Below, piece by piece: positions 55,876 through 64,000 of a stretch of DNA of 64,000 nt; positions within the stretch are counted from its first letter, which is position 1, and each line of letters starts with the position of its first letter. Source of the stretch: Melittangium boletus DSM 14713. GTDB lineage: Bacteria; Myxococcota; Myxococcia; Myxococcales; Myxococcaceae. The stretch is taken from the NCBI RefSeq assembly GCF_002305855.1, contig NZ_CP022163.1, positions 5,704,292 through 5,768,291 of the forward strand, given 5' to 3'. Under the pieces are notes generated by a model that saw only the letters and a program-made list of their open reading frames with translations, did not search any database and was not told where the DNA came from. The translations under genes and the position numbers were made by a program.

Positions 55876-56619
55876 ATGCGTCCACCAGTGAGCCGCTTCG
55901 TCCTTCTCGCCCCCCTGGCCGCGCTGGCCCTCGTCCTGGCCGCTCCGGACGCTCGGGCCTGGCCGGTGGACATGTCGGTGCGGCTGGAGCCGGGCAAGGA
56001 GCGCTTCCACAAGCTGAGCGTGGTGGACTGGGTGGAGGTGGAGGACCCGTCCATCGTCACGGCGGAAGTGCTCACGGGCAGCAACGAGCTCTTGCTCACG
56101 GGCCTCAAGCCCGGCCACACCCTGTTGCTGCTGTACGCGGAGGGGAAGTTCGCCGTGTGGGGGCTGACGGTGGCGGCGCCGGGGGGCGGGGAGGCGTCCA
56201 AACCCGCGGCGGAGCCGCTGACCGCGGCGCGCAAGGCCTGTCCGGGTCTCAAGGCGACGGAGGGCGCCGAGCGCTCGCTGACGGCCGAGGTGAAGGACGC
56301 GCGCTGCCGCGAGGCCCTGCGCGCGGTGCTCAAGACGGAGGCCTACCTGGCGCGCGAGCTGGATCTGACCTTCGAGCTGTCGGTGATGCAGGAGCAGCTG
56401 GCCGCCCTGTCCGCGCCCTTGAAGGCCCAGGGACTGCGCGCGAGCTACCATGGGGCGGGGCTGGTGCTGGAGGGATCCACGACGCCCGAGGGCCACCGCA
56501 AGGCCTTGTGGGCCTTGTTCCATCAGTCCGTGGGCCGCGTGCCGCTGGAGGACCGCGCCGAGGTGCGGCGTCCCGCTCCGCCCGACGACGCGGGCACGCC
56601 GTCCATCCCCACTCCCTGA
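55876..56619 (+). CDS. Exported protein with pilus-assembly (CpaC-type) N-terminal domain
   Basis: 247 residues. The signal peptide ends near DARA. The first 80 mature residues match the pilus-assembly/T2SS-T3SS N-terminal domain that begins secretins such as CpaC: KLSVVDWVEVEDPSIVTAEV and LLLTGLKPGHTLLLLYAEGK (each given in part). The second half is helical and not recognised. Secretin cores are absent, so it may assist a pilus or secretion machine from the periplasm. The ATG at 55876 follows AAGGAGG, the best site in the gap. Confidence 0.8.
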   Translation: MRPPVSRFVLLAPLAALALVLAAPDARAWPVDMSVRLEPGKERFHKLSVVDWVEVEDPSIVTAEVLTGSNELLLTGLKPGHTLLLLYAEGKFAVWGLTVAAPGGGEASKPAAEPLTAARKACPGLKATEGAERSLTAEVKDARCREALRAVLKTEAYLARELDLTFELSVMQEQLAALSAPLKAQGLRASYHGAGLVLEGSTTPEGHRKALWALFHQSVGRVPLEDRAEVRRPAPPDDAGTPSIPTP

Positions 56620-56701
56620 CGCTTGCCAGAGATACCCCGGCGGGGGGTCGCGGGACGCGTTAAGTCACGCCCCTTCCATTCCACGAGGGGTCGTGACGCA
56701 C

Positions 56702-57721
56702 ATGAACTATCGGATGCTGGGCCGCACGGGTCTGTATGTCTCGGAGCTGTGTTTCGGGGCGATGACGTTTGGTGGCGAGGGCATGTTCAAGGTCGTGGGA
56801 AACCAGGGACAAGCCGAGGCCGACACGCTGGTGGGTCGCTGCCTGGACACGGGCATCAACTTCTTCGACACCGCGGACGTCTACTCCAATGGCCAGTCCG
56901 AGCTGATGCTCGGCAAGGCGCTGGGGGCACGGCGCAAGGACGTCGTGCTCGCCACCAAGGTGCGTGGGCGCATGGGCCCCGGCGTCAACGAGGTCGGCCT
57001 GTCGCGCGGACACATCCTGGACTCGGTGCACGCCAGCTTGAAGCGGCTGGGCACCGACTACATCGACCTGTACCAGATCCATGGCTTCGACCCCGTCACG
57101 CCCATCGACGAGACGCTGCGCGCGCTCGACGATCTGGTGCGTCAAGGCAAGGTGCGCTACCTGGGCGCTTCCAACCTCGCGGCCTGGCAGTTGATGAAGG
57201 CGCTCGGCATCAGCGAGCATCGCGGTCTCTCGCGCTTCGAGTCGTTGCAGGCCTACTACAGCATCGCCGGCAGGGACCTGGAGCGTGAGCTGGTTCCCTT
57301 GATGAAGGACCAGCAGGTGGGCCTGATGGTGTGGAGCCCGCTGGCGGGCGGTTTGCTGAGCGGCAAGTTCCGCCGGGATTCCCAGGCGCCCGAGGGCGCT
57401 CGCCGCTCCGCGTTCGACTTCCCCCCGGTGAACCGGGAGCGGGCCTGGTCCGTCATCGACGCGATGGACGGCATCGCCCGGGCCCACTCCACCTCGGTGG
57501 CGCGGGTGGCGCTGGCGTGGCTGCTGCACCAGCCGCACGTCACGACGATCATCATCGGCGCCAAGACGGCCGAGCAACTCGAGGACAACCTCGCGGCGCC
57601 CTCGCTGAAGCTCTCCCCCGAGCAGCTCGCCGCGCTGGAGACCGCCTCGGCGCTTCCCGCTGAGTACCCGGGCTGGATGCTGGCCCACCAGGGCCAGAAC
57701 CGCTCCCCCTCACCGAAGTAG
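56702..57721 (+). CDS. Aldo/keto reductase
   Basis: 339 residues of the (beta/alpha)8-barrel AKR family, related to the tas/YajO/YdbC branch. Asp and Tyr of the catalytic tetrad lie in FFDTADVYSNGQSE; Lys is in LATKVRG and His in YQIHGFDPVT (each given in part). NADPH-binding IIIGAKTAEQLEDNL is at the C-terminus. Probably reduces a small aldehyde or ketone. The ATG at 56702 is adopted, with GTG at 56693 the alternative. No linked pathway gene is seen. Confidence 0.9.
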   Translation: MNYRMLGRTGLYVSELCFGAMTFGGEGMFKVVGNQGQAEADTLVGRCLDTGINFFDTADVYSNGQSELMLGKALGARRKDVVLATKVRGRMGPGVNEVGLSRGHILDSVHASLKRLGTDYIDLYQIHGFDPVTPIDETLRALDDLVRQGKVRYLGASNLAAWQLMKALGISEHRGLSRFESLQAYYSIAGRDLERELVPLMKDQQVGLMVWSPLAGGLLSGKFRRDSQAPEGARRSAFDFPPVNRERAWSVIDAMDGIARAHSTSVARVALAWLLHQPHVTTIIIGAKTAEQLEDNLAAPSLKLSPEQLAALETASALPAEYPGWMLAHQGQNRSPSPK

Positions 57722-57759
57722 CGGCCTGTGTCGGAGGGTCTCCCGCTCCCCCTATGCTG

Positions 57760-57781
57760 GGGCCTCTTTTCGCCGAGGCCC
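57760..57781 (+). promoter_or_regulatory. Hairpin whose 3' arm holds a ribosome site
   Basis: GGGCCTC (57760-57766) and GAGGCCC (57775-57781) form a perfect seven-pair stem with an 8-nt loop. GAGG in the second arm is 8 nt before the lipoprotein ATG at 57786, and the hairpin starts 39 nt after the aldo/keto reductase stop. It could terminate the upstream gene, limit translation of the next, or both. Confidence 0.4.
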
Positions 57782-57785
57782 TCCG

Positions 57786-59186
57786 ATGCGCCGTCTGCTT
57801 CCCATCCTTGCCCTGCTCCTCGCCGCATGCGCCCAGGCGCCCGAGCCATCCACTCCGCCCGAGGAGCCCGCTCCGCCCGAGGAGCCCGCTCCGCCCGAGC
57901 AGCCCTCCGGGATTCAGGGCTCCCTCACCATCCACCTGCGTGATTGGCATCTCGTGCAGCAGGAGTTCGTTCAGAGCGCGTACGTCCTCCTCGGGGATGG
58001 CAGCCGGTTCAGGCAAGCCGTCGATGGCAATGGCGACGCGCATTTCCAGGATGCCGCCATCGTGGGTCCTCAGGACGTCAGCGTGGTGGTGACGGCCAGA
58101 TCCAATACGCCGTCAGTGGGCGTGGGCACTTTCCTCGCCATCCACCAGCCGGAGGTCTGGTTGCCCCTCATCGAGCTCCCGGAGGTGTCGCAACCCCCTC
58201 CACCTCCGCCTCCGAATCTGGCCATGGTCTCCGGCAAGGTGACGGAAATGACCGGGGACGGGCAGCACTCCGTCTATGTCTTCGTGGTGGGCGAGGGGTT
58301 CTCCGGCGGAGGCCCGGTCTCCGCGGATGGCTCCTTCCGCTTCTACGTCCAGGGCGCCGAGCCCGGCCAGGTGGACCTCGTCGCCCGGGAGGAGAAGTTC
58401 GTCGAGGAGTACTCGCTTCTCGGTGAGGTCCTCGTGCGGGCTGGCCGCATCCGGAACATCTCTGTCGGTCGCGATCAAGCGCTCGATGGACTGGAGATCG
58501 CGCTCGATCACGCGGCGGATCAGTCACTTGGCGTGACGGTGAAGGGCGCGGAGCACTACGGCACTCCCGTCACCGTCTCGCTCACTTTCCACGAGGGCAA
58601 GCTGGCCTTCTTCTCCTCGTATGCCATTGGAACCTCTCCGCTCTCCCTGCCCACCCTCTCGATGACCGCGCCCTTCGACACGACCCGGCGACTCCTCCTG
58701 GCCACCCAGGGCCGTTCCGATCTCCTGCCCGCGGGGTACGCCCGGTCGTTGACGTCCATCGAGAATGGCCCGGCCGCGGCCATCTCGCTCCTCTCGCCGA
58801 TGATTCCTTCCACTCCCGCGCTGGGGACTTGCGGCGCTCCGCCCACCACCGCGCGCTCGGGCCTCGCCCTGCGGTGGGACATCGATGCCGCCGCGAACAT
58901 GGGGAAGATCGACTTCCAGCTCCAGGATTCCGATGACTCGAAGCCGTCTCTCGGCTGGCAGGTGATGACTCCCTCCTCCCGCTCTTCCTTCACGCCCTTT
59001 CCCCTCCCCAGCGAGGTGTCGCCCATTTCCACGTTCCCGCCGGGGCGCTACTCCCTCAAGCTGCACTCTTCCTTCCGCTCGGACCTCGATGGCTATGCGA
59101 GCCTTTTCGCCCAGCGGGTCAGCGGCAAGGCCTTCCTCGCCGAGGAGCGGAAGACCGAGTTGGAGGGGTGTGTCGAACTCCAGTAA
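57786..59186 (+). CDS. Large lipoprotein of unknown function
   Basis: 466 residues. Signal peptide MRRLLPILALLLAAC ends with a lipobox (LAAC). Right after it is a proline/glutamate-rich spacer of three 6-residue repeats. The body is beta-rich with no recognised domain: VSGKVTEMTGDGQHSVYVF, GSFRFYVQGAEPG and MGKIDFQLQDSDD suggest repeated carboxypeptidase-regulatory- or Ig-like beta units. Cysteines are few. Probably a surface-exposed outer-membrane lipoprotein. Start is supported by GAGG at the correct distance, within a hairpin. The next gene (59391) is another lipoprotein. Confidence 0.75.
   Translation: MRRLLPILALLLAACAQAPEPSTPPEEPAPPEEPAPPEQPSGIQGSLTIHLRDWHLVQQEFVQSAYVLLGDGSRFRQAVDGNGDAHFQDAAIVGPQDVSVVVTARSNTPSVGVGTFLAIHQPEVWLPLIELPEVSQPPPPPPPNLAMVSGKVTEMTGDGQHSVYVFVVGEGFSGGGPVSADGSFRFYVQGAEPGQVDLVAREEKFVEEYSLLGEVLVRAGRIRNISVGRDQALDGLEIALDHAADQSLGVTVKGAEHYGTPVTVSLTFHEGKLAFFSSYAIGTSPLSLPTLSMTAPFDTTRRLLLATQGRSDLLPAGYARSLTSIENGPAAAISLLSPMIPSTPALGTCGAPPTTARSGLALRWDIDAAANMGKIDFQLQDSDDSKPSLGWQVMTPSSRSSFTPFPLPSEVSPISTFPPGRYSLKLHSSFRSDLDGYASLFAQRVSGKAFLAEERKTELEGCVELQ
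57855..57908 (+). repeat. 18-bp tandem micro-repeat in the lipoprotein spacer
   Basis: Three copies of an 18-bp unit encode PPEEPA, PPEEPA and PPEQPS. The first two are almost identical at DNA level and the third has drifted. The copy number could vary between strains by slippage and so change spacer length. Confidence 0.7.
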
Positions 59187-59390
59187 CTGACACCCATCGG
59201 TGAACCTGGAAGCAACACCTGGCCGTGGGACTGTAGTGTTCAGGACAACATGGGAAGAGCCGTCATCCCGGCTTTCAGAGGGAAGAGGGGGTTGGCTCGG
59301 TTCCTGCTCTTCATCCGGACACGCTCGGCGAGTTCGCCGGGCCGCCGTGACGCCTCGTGCTTCGCGGTCCCCCATGAAGAGAGGACCCCC

Positions 59391-60272
59391 ATGTTCCGCT
59401 CCCTGCTTCGTCCCTCCCTGATGCTCGCCTGTGTCCTCGCGTCGGGTTGTGGTCCCGCCCCGGAACCCGAGCCCGTGCCCTCGTCCGAGGGTGCCCTCAC
59501 CCAGAACCTCCGGTGGCCGAGGTGGATCAAGATCGTCGCGGCGGACTTCGTGGGTGCGCTCGATGGTGCCGCCACGGGTGCCGGGATTGGCTCCGTCCTC
59601 GGCCCCGAGGGCGCGGTCATCGGTGCCGGCGTGGGCGCGGTCATCACCGGCGCCCAGGCTTCCGGCGAAGCCGCGGCCCAGTTGACCACCACCCAGGGCG
59701 TGGTCGCGGGCTCCCGGGCGACGGTCAGCCCGGCCAACTCCCTCAACCCGTTCGATTCCATCGGCCAGCACCACAACGCGGGCCTGGACACCCTGGTGTC
59801 CATCATCGGCCCGGGGGGCTGCATCCCCAACCCCTTCCCCTTCCCCTTCCCGCGCGATCGGACCAAGGGCCCCATCTGGGATTACGCCAGCAGGGCGATG
59901 AAGGCTCCGCAGGAGTTCCTGTCGCAGCCCGCGCTCGAGCCCGCCTGGAATGAATCGCTCAACTTCGTCGCCACGGCCGCGGATGAGGACATCGAGGTCT
60001 CCATCCAGAATCGCGTGAAGAGCGGAAAGATGTCGGCGGCCGTGGGTGAGCGCGTCATCCGCTACTTCAATGCGATCGCGCCCCTGGACACGGACAAGAT
60101 GATCGAGGCCACGAAGTCCTTCGAGAAGGAGACGCTGGCGGACAAGGCGCTGAAGGAGCAGGAGCGCACCAACCTGCTGCGCGCCTACTCCGTTGCTCGC
60201 TACAGCGCGGTGTACTGGGCCGATCAGGCCGCCCGGAAGACCGCCTCGCCCTGGTGCGGTTGCAGCAAGTAA
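59391..60272 (+). CDS. Lipoprotein with glycine-zipper segment
   Basis: 293 residues. The signal peptide ends with lipobox LASGC. A spacer follows, then a glycine-zipper stretch (GAATGAGIGSVLG, GAVIGAGVGAVITG) of the sort found in outer-membrane-associated and pore-forming proteins. The C-terminal 150 residues are helical and charged (EDIEVSIQNRVKSGKM, KSFEKETLADKALKEQERT, each given in part), ending PWCGCSK. The ATG at 59391 follows AGAGGA. The 204-nt gap before it holds only a small CACC-CATC-GGTG dyad. A strong intrinsic terminator follows. Confidence 0.72.
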   Translation: MFRSLLRPSLMLACVLASGCGPAPEPEPVPSSEGALTQNLRWPRWIKIVAADFVGALDGAATGAGIGSVLGPEGAVIGAGVGAVITGAQASGEAAAQLTTTQGVVAGSRATVSPANSLNPFDSIGQHHNAGLDTLVSIIGPGGCIPNPFPFPFPRDRTKGPIWDYASRAMKAPQEFLSQPALEPAWNESLNFVATAADEDIEVSIQNRVKSGKMSAAVGERVIRYFNAIAPLDTDKMIEATKSFEKETLADKALKEQERTNLLRAYSVARYSAVYWADQAARKTASPWCGCSK

Positions 60273-60299
60273 CCCGCCCCGTTCAACACGCAGTGCCCG

Positions 60300-60356
60300 G
60301 GCCCTCCAGGGTGGAACCTCACCAGGTTCCTCTCGTGGAGGGCCTTCTGGTTTTTT
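60300..60356 (+). terminator. Strong intrinsic terminator
   Basis: Outer stem GGCCCTCC (60300-60307) with GGAGGGCC (60337-60344), inner stem GGAACCT with AGGTTCC, both perfect, then TTCTGG and a run of six T (60351-60356). It starts 28 nt after the stop at 60272. The remaining part of the 241-nt gap shows nothing I can name. Confidence 0.8.
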
Positions 60357-60513
60357 GTGACGGTATTCCGCCCGGGGCCGGTGTCCGGGGGCCGGTGTCA
60401 GACGATTCGTTCCGAGGAAGCCGCCGCGACCCGCCTCCGGACCCAGTTACGTGGCGAGGGTTGCTTCTGGGGACATGGAGAGAAGCTCGACCCACGCGAT
60501 AACACGAGCCACC

Positions 60514-61275
60514 TCATAGCTGGAGGGAGCGAGGCTCGGGAGGAGGGTCGCGCACGGGCATGTAGCACTTGCCCTTGTACTCAGCGGTCGTCCGGGGACA
60601 GGGGGCTCGTTGTTCGAGCGTGACCCAGCAACCGCCATTGATCTCCACCTCCGTGCCCTCGATGCAGGGGGGCTTGTGCTGACCCTTGTACGGAGTGGAA
60701 GGCAGGGGATAGCCGATGGAGAGGGGAGAATGCGCTGCCAGGTCGACCCAGCTCGGGGGCTCGTCGGACACGGTCTCCGTTGTTTCCGTGCCCCCAGGGG
60801 CATTCGTGGAAGCGGGAGGCCGGGGCCAGAGCAGCAGGACGGCGAGCGCCATGCCTCCGAGTGCCGCGAGGCCCAAGGCGGGCACATGTGGGCGCGAACG
60901 TAGACGAGGCGCGGGGAGAGGCGTGCGGTCGAGGAGGGTGGCTGTCTCCTCCCGGTCCTCGACGCTGGCCAGGGCGCCCGACAGACGGACGTACAAGAGC
61001 GTCAGCTCGTGAAGTGCTCGGGTGGTGGCCCCTGGAGCGCGCTCCACCTCCACCGCGAGGAAGGGAGGGGCGACCTCGCTCAGGGAGCGCACGGCCCAGG
61101 CGGCCCGGGGCACCCAGGGGTGGGTGGGGTCGGGAACCAGCACGAGGGCGGGGGCGCCCGTTTCGTGATGGTGCGCCTCGTGGATGCGGCCCACGGCTGG
61201 GTCCGAGTCCGGGTGCGGCCTACCAAGGACATACGGTCCCAATCGATCGCCTTCGCGGGGGTGAGTGCCACTCAC
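60514..61275 (-). CDS. Kinase-derived single-pass membrane protein of unknown function
   Basis: 253 residues. The N-terminus ([24 protein letters not shown], given in part) and [12 protein letters not shown] recall the first lobe of myxobacterial Ser/Thr kinases, but catalytic Lys, HRD and DFG are absent. One transmembrane helix ([20 protein letters not shown]) follows. The C-terminal tail has six-residue cysteine-containing blocks ([32 protein letters not shown]) seen at the ends of myxobacterial kinases. This looks like a widespread family of kinase remnants reused as something else. GTG at 61275 follows AAGGAGAGG. Confidence 0.7.
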   Translation of the reverse strand: MSGTHPREGDRLGPYVLGRPHPDSDPAVGRIHEAHHHETGAPALVLVPDPTHPWVPRAAWAVRSLSEVAPPFLAVEVERAPGATTRALHELTLLYVRLSGALASVEDREETATLLDRTPLPAPRLRSRPHVPALGLAALGGMALAVLLLWPRPPASTNAPGGTETTETVSDEPPSWVDLAAHSPLSIGYPLPSTPYKGQHKPPCIEGTEVEINGGCWVTLEQRAPCPRTTAEYKGKCYMPVRDPPPEPRSLQL

Positions 61276-61650
61276 GTCTGCCTCTCCTTTCGAGGTGAGT
61301 TCAAGGAGCTTACCTCGGGAGTCAGACGGTTCGTACTGGCTTCGCCGGACACCCACTCTGTCGCCGTCTGGAGGGGTATGGCACTCGTTGACTCACTGGA
61401 GCGCTTGGCGGCGCTTCGAAGCCTCAGAACTCTCTCGGAACAGGAGTTCGAGGCAGCCAAACGTCGATTGTTGGAATGGCGGACGGTTTTGGCACCGCAA
61501 ATACGATGTGCGATACAGGAACGTTTAACTGAAGTTCGCCATCACGTGCTCCAAGAATGTGTTCCGGTAGGCCTCATCCCTGGCAGGCTCTTCACGGGCT
61601 GGGAATCTTCTGGTGGCCCTCCGGATCACGTTCTAACTCTGCGAGGTAGC
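61276..61650 (+). other. Low-GC gap with a short SHOCT-like reading frame
   Basis: Base composition drops visibly here. ATG at 61378 follows an excellent ribosome site (GGAGGGG) and reads [19 protein letters not shown]..., [15 protein letters not shown], which resembles a SHOCT domain. There is no stop before the flavoprotein ATG at 61651, which is in frame 91 codons later and has its own signal peptide and ribosome site. It may be a fusion remnant, an alternative start, or a truncated small gene. No other gene is convincing in this stretch. Confidence 0.45.
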
Positions 61651-62968
61651 ATGCGTTTGACTCAATTGCTTACGGTCGTAGTCCTGAGCTCCAGTTGCGC
61701 AAGCGTACCCAAACCGAGCGTATCGGCGGATTCCTCCCGTCGCGTCGTTTCGGATTATGCGATCCGCGTGCTCGGAGGCGACGAAGCTTCTTTCACACCC
61801 GCGCTTTCGTCTTCCATCACCAAGAACGAAACCCCTTATGACGTCATCGTAGTTGGAGCAGGCATTGCTGGACTCACCGCAGCGGTTTATCTGACTGACT
61901 TTGGACATCGAGTACTCCTGCTCGAAAAGGAAGCACACCTCGGGGGCCTCGCCGCAGGCGGAAGTCTCGCCCAAAAGTTCTATGATCGCGGGACTGCTTA
62001 TTTCACGGACGCCGACGAGGAAGAACAGAAAATCTTGGAGCGCATCGGCCTTGGCGGCTTCCGAGATCAATACGCTATTCCCGAGCCCATCGATAGCTAC
62101 CTCTGGAAGGGAAAGCTCTACCTGGGTTTTTGGGAATACGAGGAAACCCTTCGTCAACTACCGGCGAGTTTCGAAGTCTTCAAGCATGAGCTTGAAATCA
62201 TGGATGATGTGGGTCTGATTCCTGGTCAGCCATTTGAAGATTTTGATTGTACAGACATCGACAAGGAGACTGCGGCGGCACGTAAAGAGTACAATCTTGA
62301 GAACCCCAATTGCATGGAGCTGGACGAGAAGACTGTGGCGGATTGGGTTCGCGCGATGCCGACGAAGCTTGCAACCAGATACGACGAGAAGTCCAAACGA
62401 ATCTACGCCAGATATGCCAAGGACCTTGCCGACGGCAAACTCGATGCCGCGGATTCGATGAATGATGTCCTGGGACTTCTAGAGCTGTATTGTCGATCCG
62501 CTCTTGGCGCCACGCCTGATAAGATCTCGGCAATGGCCTTTGCTAATTTTTATATCTCAGAGATTGAAACCCGCTACAGCACCCCTGTTGGAACTGGGGA
62601 GGCAGTTGCACGAATGCAAAAGAGTCTTGAGGCCAAGCCGATGCTGATCGACATCCTCACTCAGGCGGTAGTAGGCAAAATCTCAAGCGGTGCGGATTCA
62701 GTGGTTGTGATGTATGTAAAAGATGGAAAGACCGTTGAGGCGCGAGCCAAGTTCGCGGTGTTTGCTGTTCAATCGACACTGGGCCCTAAGCTCATCGAGG
62801 GCCTCGCCGAGCAGGATCCGGAAAAAGCCAAGATCATGTCCGAAATTCGTTACTTGCATTACTCTGTGCATGCCATCAGCGTAAAAGGACACCCCTACCG
62901 CGCGGCCTACGATACGTGGACACGGGCAGCGGATTACACGGATGACGATTTCACCGATCTAATCCTAG
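61651..62968 (+). pseudogene. FAD-dependent oxidoreductase lipoprotein, cut by an insertion
   Basis: About 439 codons remain. The ATG at 61651 follows GAGG and opens a signal peptide with lipobox LSSSC. The FAD motif is [19 protein letters not shown] with an acidic end [10 protein letters not shown]. The protein looks like an amine-oxidase-like flavoprotein. The normal sequence runs to about DDFTDLIL, after which the reading frame enters transposon DNA and continues to 63333 as unrelated residues. The segment is much poorer in G+C than its surroundings, so acquisition by transfer is likely. The rest of the gene may lie beyond the element. Confidence 0.75.
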
Positions 62969-64000
62969 TACTACAGTTGGACGTGGATATTGGGCGCTCT
63001 GCGGCGGTAGTGGCAGAGTTTGGCGACGGCCTGATGATGGCGCCGCCAGCGGCTCCATCGCAGGATGAAGTCCAGCGCGGGCCGCACCACCCAACGCGCG
63101 AGTTTCCACATCAGACGTCTCACTTCCTGAACACTGAAGCGGATAAGGACAGGCCTCGCCGCCGTCGAAACGCTCCCATGCGACTGCTTCGATGCGGCGG
63201 GCCCAGGCGTTTTGGGACTGGGTGCTCCTTCTCGGACGCGTTGGCCATGACTCGCGCGGCCGCCAGGAATGCATGTGCTACCAGGCACAACGTCATGTGG
63301 CGGTACCACCCTCGCCATTTCCTCACCTCATAGTCGTCCAGTCCCACCTCCCCCTTGGCCGACTCGAAACATTCCTCCACCGGCCAGCGCTTGCCGGCCG
63401 CTTCCACCATGGCGGCCAGCGACGTCGTGGCCGGTGCATGCACCAGATAAAAGCTCACCTCGCTCTCCTCCGACACGCTTCGACGGAAGAGAAACCACCG
63501 CGCCTGGGTCCCCTCATGCGAATTGACTCGGACTCGCGCCCAGTCATACCTGCGCGGTCCCTTGGCTCCCGCCCCCGCCGACAGCCTCGTCCATTCTCGC
63601 CTCTTCACCTCTTTCAAGACTTCTCCCGCCGTCACCTGCTCCACCCCGCGCCAGGCGTAGGTATTGGAGGCCACCGCCAGGACATACCGTTGCGACTGGC
63701 TCTCCAAAAACCGTCGCAACTCTCCATCCCGGCCATACACCTCATCTCCCACCACCCACTCGGGACGGAGTCCCGCGTCGAAGGCCCGCTGGAGCATGGC
63801 TCGCGCCAGCTCGGGTTTCGTCTGGAATCGCACCCGCCGTGGAATTCCCGCCTGACGACATCGGTCCGGGTCCTCCAGCCAGTGCTCGGGCAGGTACAGT
63901 TCGCGGTCCACCAGGCAGTGGCCCTTCTCGGTGACGTAGGCTAGGAAGACGCCTATCTGGCAATTCTCAATGCGGCCCGCCGTGCCACTGTACTGCCGGG
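62969..64000 (-). mobile_element. IS701-family insertion element, right part outside the window
   Basis: One end is at about 62969, directly after CTAG (62965-62968), which fits the YTAR four-base target duplicated by this family. The end begins TACTACAGTTGG. The transposase gene reads leftwards across the element and ends 151 nt inside it. The second end and the second CTAG copy are off the right edge, so boundaries are provisional. Confidence 0.7.
63120..64000 (-). CDS. IS701-family DDE transposase, partial
   Basis: The frame is open from the right edge ([20 protein letters not shown] given in part) to the stop at 63120. Conserved pieces are [20 protein letters not shown] (second catalytic Asp) and [21 protein letters not shown] (catalytic Glu region, given in part). 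The first catalytic Asp lies outside the window. The GTG at 63911 is an internal residue of this frame, not the true start. It cuts and joins DNA ends to move the element. Confidence 0.9.
   Translation of the reverse strand, partial: RQYSGTAGRIENCQIGVFLAYVTEKGHCLVDRELYLPEHWLEDPDRCRQAGIPRRVRFQTKPELARAMLQRAFDAGLRPEWVVGDEVYGRDGELRRFLESQSQRYVLAVASNTYAWRGVEQVTAGEVLKEVKRREWTRLSAGAGAKGPRRYDWARVRVNSHEGTQARWFLFRRSVSEESEVSFYLVHAPATTSLAAMVEAAGKRWPVEECFESAKGEVGLDDYEVRKWRGWYRHMTLCLVAHAFLAAARVMANASEKEHPVPKRLGPPHRSSRMGAFRRRRGLSLSASVFRK

Noticed and set aside
61378-63333. A single fused protein from the SHOCT-like start through the flavoprotein into the element
   Set aside because: The flavoprotein has its own signal peptide and ribosome site, and the last 120 codons are transposon DNA read antisense to the transposase.

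Overview
The window is a high-GC chromosomal segment (roughly 70% G+C by eye) from a myxobacterium, most likely of the Cystobacter/Archangium/Melittangium type (suborder Cystobacterineae). The reasons are a MYXO-CTERM-like surface-protein tail, an AgmX/PglI C-terminal-domain protein, several lipoproteins and kinase-related genes, many GTG starts, dense packing with 4-17 nt overlaps, and a large share of hypothetical proteins. The species is inferred, not proven.

Layout. 1-16 kb: a GH44 glycoside hydrolase running off the left edge, miaE, a GNAT protein, an AgmX/PglI-type protein, gluQ, a phosphoesterase, a geranylgeranyl-reductase-family flavoprotein, rlmN, a flavoprotein/GCS2 pair, a receiver-plus-degenerate-GGDEF protein, a dienelactone-hydrolase-like lipoprotein, a zinc-finger/RDD membrane protein, an orphan LytTR regulator and a DUF6881 protein. 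16-22 kb: one 2012-residue repeat-built surface protein. 22-32 kb: a DNA-repair cassette (PdeM-type phosphoesterase, Lhr-type helicase, ATP-dependent ligase, and farther on the metallo-beta-lactamase exonuclease). A block carrying doxX, lysR and an unrecognised 542-residue protein with a small membrane partner splits it. 32-38.9 kb: a ROK kinase, an NTF2-like protein, a three-gene operon (Rieske oxygenase, desaturase, PAP2/isoprenoid-synthase fusion) and a pterin-type group (PTPS variant, SDR, QueD). 39-43 kb: the ATP-grasp/alpha-E/transglutaminase set. 43-48.5 kb: secreted or lipid-anchored hydrolases, a yellow/MRJP-family lipoprotein, an S1 protease and a GT-C-like membrane protein. 48.5-54.5 kb: pdxH-hemG-histidine kinase, then glgA, a Ser/Thr kinase and an LEA14-like lipoprotein in the other direction. 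54.5-61.3 kb: a CorC-type transporter, a pilus-assembly N-domain protein, an aldo/keto reductase, two lipoproteins and a kinase-derived membrane protein. 61.3-64 kb: a visibly lower-GC segment in which a flavoprotein gene is cut by an IS701-family element that continues past the right edge.

Functional links worth noting: the split ligase-associated repair system; the overlapping oxygenase/desaturase/isoprenoid operon, which looks like a small lipid or terpenoid pathway; the amidoligase set whose N-terminal amidotransferase domain lacks its catalytic cysteine; and a LytS-type kinase that sits with heme genes while the only LytTR regulator is about 33 kb away. No rRNA, tRNA or CRISPR array was seen. 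The longest stretch without a confident gene is 61276-61650; it holds a short SHOCT-like reading frame.
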